DNA of 7,201 bases, from positions 1 to 7,201 of the forward strand of contig QIDW01000434.1 in assembly GCA_003230435.1 (NCBI GenBank). The letters run 5' to 3'. Shown here piece after piece: positions 6,002 through 7,201 of the stretch. Position 1 is the stretch's first letter, and every line of letters begins with the position of its first letter. Made by a program: the position numbers and the translations under genes. The stretch comes from Acidimicrobiia bacterium. GTDB lineage: Bacteria; Actinomycetota; Acidimicrobiia; Spongiisociales; ZC4RG35. The notes beneath the pieces were generated by a model. That model was given only the letters and a program-made list of their open reading frames with translations. It did no database searches and was not told the DNA's origin.

Positions 6002-7011
6002 ACCGACACCCGTCTCACCAGATATAGCCACGGGTCTGGCTGAGCCTGCAAGCTCGGCCCCGCCGAGTTGGCTCAGGTTCTGGGTCCCGTGCAAAACCAC
6101 ACCGCTTTTTCCCATCCCGATCTCCTGATCGGGATTGGGACGAGCGACGACGCCGGCGTCTATGCGCTGGGAGACGGTCGCGCTCTGGTGCAGACGGTCG
6201 ACATCTTCACACCCGTCGTTGACGATCCTGTCGACTGGGGTCGCATCGCCGCTGCCAACGCCCTCAGCGACATCTACGCGATGGGGGCGTCACCTCTCAC
6301 CGCCCTCCAATACCTGGCGTGGCCCCGAGATGTGCTCCCGTTCGATTTGGCAAGTGATGTGATCAGGGGAGGAATGGACGTGATGGCCGACGCAGGATGC
6401 ACGGTCGTTGGTGGCCACTCCATCGACGGTCCCGAGCCAACCTACGGATTTGCCGTGACGGGTGTCGCTGACGCGGACAGTTTGGTTTCCAATAGTGGTG
6501 GTCGGCCCGACGATGTGTTGATCCTCACCAAGCCACTCGGGATGGGCGTCATCACCACGGCGATCAAACGTCAGAAATGTCCGTCTGACCTGGCAGATGA
6601 AGCCATAGAGACCATGGCCATGCTCAATGTGGTGGCCGGGGCTGCCCTGCAAGTTCACAAGGCCCGGGCCGCCACCGACGTGACCGGGTTCGGGCTTCTG
6701 GGTCATCTCCGTGAGATGTGCGAGGCGTCAGGCGTTGGCGCCGTCGTCGAATTCGACCGGGTGCCGATCATGGGAGGCGTGGCTGACCTGTTGGCCCAGG
6801 GAATGTGGGCCGGAGGGTCGCAGCGAAACCTCGAGTCGCTCCAACCGGACGTCGATTCGAGTGTTGGGAACGACGCGTTACGTCTGCTGGTTGATGCCCA
6901 AACCTCGGGGTCGCGTTGCCAAAGGAGTCAGCGGAAGGTTATTTGCGAACGGTGCCCGGCTCGTCGGTGATTGGACGGCTCACTACCGAAAAGACTCTCA
7001 AGGTGATATGA
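5999..7011 (+). CDS. selD: Selenide, water dikinase SelD, selenocysteine-containing, with a frame break near its 3' end
   Basis: SelD uses ATP and selenide to make selenophosphate, the selenium donor for Sec-tRNA and selenouridine. From GTG 5999 the frame reads MTDTRLTRYSHGSG, then an in-frame TGA (residue 15), then ACKLGP. This aligns with E. coli YSHGAGCGCK, so the TGA is at catalytic Cys17 and Lys18 matches catalytic Lys20. Metal/ATP residues follow at GTSDDAGVY (D51), SDIYAMG (D91) and ATDVTGFGLLGH (D227), the same numbers as in E. coli. After DAQTSG (299-304) the frame is lost. The family continues GLLVA-, but here only VALPKES is found, in another frame from 6910, running on through SSVIGRL to TGA 7009-7011. 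Relative to DAQTSGGLLVAL about 10 nt are missing. Read without correction, the product ends at 6970 with ~19 unrelated residues. A TTG at 6068 would omit the active site and is rejected as start. The gene is a damaged allele or a sequence error; its identity is secure. Confidence 0.9.
6040..6077 (+). other. Candidate bacterial SECIS hairpin
   Basis: The UGA starts a stem: UGAGCC (6041-6046) pairs perfectly with GGCUCA (6070-6075), and C6040 pairs with G6076. Above a 4-nt bulge, AGCUCGGC (6051-6058) pairs with GCCGAGUU (6062-6069) around a CCC loop. An alternative fold, CCGAG (6063-6067) with CUC-a-GG (6072-6077), gives a UUGG loop beginning 25 nt after the UGA, within the usual bSECIS distance. 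Bacterial SECIS elements normally have a G in the apical loop, which favours the alternative fold. The pairing is seen; SelB recognition is inferred. Confidence 0.5.
6041..6043 (+). other. In-frame TGA predicted to encode selenocysteine (SelD residue 15)
   Basis: The TGA is preceded by codons for RYSHGSG and followed by ACKLGP, the conserved SelD active-site loop. It sits at the position occupied by Cys or Sec in all active SelD proteins. Homology on both sides in one frame excludes a true stop. SelD with Sec at this position is known, for example in Haemophilus influenzae. Confidence 0.9.
6902..6912 (+). other. Frame break in the DAQTSGGLL motif of selD
   Basis: ACC TCG GGG (T-S-G) at 6902-6910 is followed directly by TCGCG..., whereas the conserved continuation (V-A-L-P) is read from G6910. 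The residues G-L-L normally between them are missing, a shortfall of about 10 nt. A programmed -1 shift is unlikely because no X XXY YYZ slippery heptamer is present and the shifted product would still lack G-L-L. Confidence 0.8.
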
Positions 7012-7035
7012 CTTGATCCCACGAAAATTGACTCT

Positions 7036-7201
7036 ATGAATCCAGACGAACGCCTCGAGAACATTGCAGAAGCTCTTTCCATCCCAAGGGTCGAGCGACA
7101 CATCTTTCTCTGCGCGGACCAGAGCAATCCGAAGTGCGCAGCGAGGGAGATCACCAACGAGCTCTGGCGTCATCTCAAGTCAAGGCTGAAGGAAACGAAT
7201 C
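7036..7201 (+). CDS. Thioredoxin-fold (2Fe-2S) ferredoxin, N-terminal part (3' end outside window)
   Basis: The ATG at 7036 opens a frame of 55 codons that runs off the window. After a 20-residue N-terminal extension it reads RHIFLCADQSNPKCAAREI, then an amphipathic helix NELWRHLKSRLKE. This matches the N-terminal half of thioredoxin-like (2Fe-2S) ferredoxins of the 'HxFLCxDQxKPKCC' type. C26 and C34 are the two N-terminal cluster-ligand candidates; the second Cys of the usual CC pair is Ala35 here. The C-terminal ligand pair lies outside the window. It follows the corrected selD stop by 24 nt, so co-transcription and a redox role in selenium metabolism are possible but inferred. No clear Shine-Dalgarno or -10 hexamer precedes it. 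Confidence 0.75.
   Translation, partial: MNPDERLENIAEALSIPRVERHIFLCADQSNPKCAAREITNELWRHLKSRLKETN

Noticed and set aside
6902..6912. Programmed -1 frameshift restoring SelD
   Set aside because: No slippery heptamer of the X XXY YYZ type is present, and the product would still miss the conserved G-L-L, so a deletion or sequence error is simpler.
6068..6970. SelD read as a TTG-started protein of 300 residues
   Set aside because: It lacks the catalytic loop and starts inside a conserved helix. The family alignment continues upstream through the TGA to GTG 5999.
1..7201. CRISPR arrays, tRNA/rRNA genes, insertion sequences, phage genes or defence genes
   Set aside because: There are no repeated spacers, transposase or integrase motifs, or RNA-gene-sized gaps. 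Nearly the whole window is protein coding.

Overview
The window looks like a chromosomal segment from a high-G+C actinobacterium. The evidence is the G+C-rich codon use, frequent GTG/TTG starts, a lipoprotein with a Thr-rich linker behind its lipobox, and -10-like hexamers sitting 7-8 nt before start codons as in leaderless transcripts. An Acidimicrobiia-like lineage would fit, but that placement is an inference from style and has not been tested.

Layout. (1) 1-1540, plus strand: the C-terminal end of a class IV (PLP) aminotransferase, an unrecognised Thr-rich lipoprotein, and a class I SAM-dependent methyltransferase. (2) 1565-3491, minus strand: greA, then mgtE 46 nt downstream, probably co-transcribed, converging on the methyltransferase. 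(3) 3556-5964, plus strand, divergent from greA: a TPR-like protein with a C-terminal class III nucleotide cyclase domain, then a small protein that is only a cyclic-nucleotide-binding (CNB) domain. Together they form a candidate two-gene make-and-sense cassette for a cyclic nucleotide. (4) 5999-7201, plus strand: selD (selenide, water dikinase) followed 24 nt later by the start of a thioredoxin-fold (2Fe-2S) ferredoxin that runs off the window.

The main result is in part 4. Ordinary ORF calling would start selD at a TTG at 6068 and lose its active site. The reading frame actually extends back through an in-frame TGA (6041-6043) to a GTG at 5999. The TGA falls exactly where SelD carries its catalytic Cys/Sec (YSHGSG-U-ACK), so this is a selenocysteine-containing SelD. 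A hairpin whose 5' arm begins at the UGA is a candidate bacterial SECIS element. A 7-bp perfect inverted repeat straddles the selD start codon. The same gene has a frame break in the conserved DAQTSGGLL motif near 6908: about 10 nt are missing relative to the family, and the expected C-terminus continues in another frame to a stop at 7011. The locus therefore holds either a recently damaged selD or an assembly error.

Other points of interest are the substitutions at the substrate-specifying and transition-state positions of the cyclase domain, the Arg-Thr pair in the CNB phosphate-binding cassette, and two short hairpins that could mask G-rich ribosome-binding sites upstream of mgtE and of the cyclase gene. 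I found no tRNA, rRNA, CRISPR array or insertion sequence. There is no gene-free stretch longer than 300 bases; the intergenic gaps range from 16 to about 64 nt.
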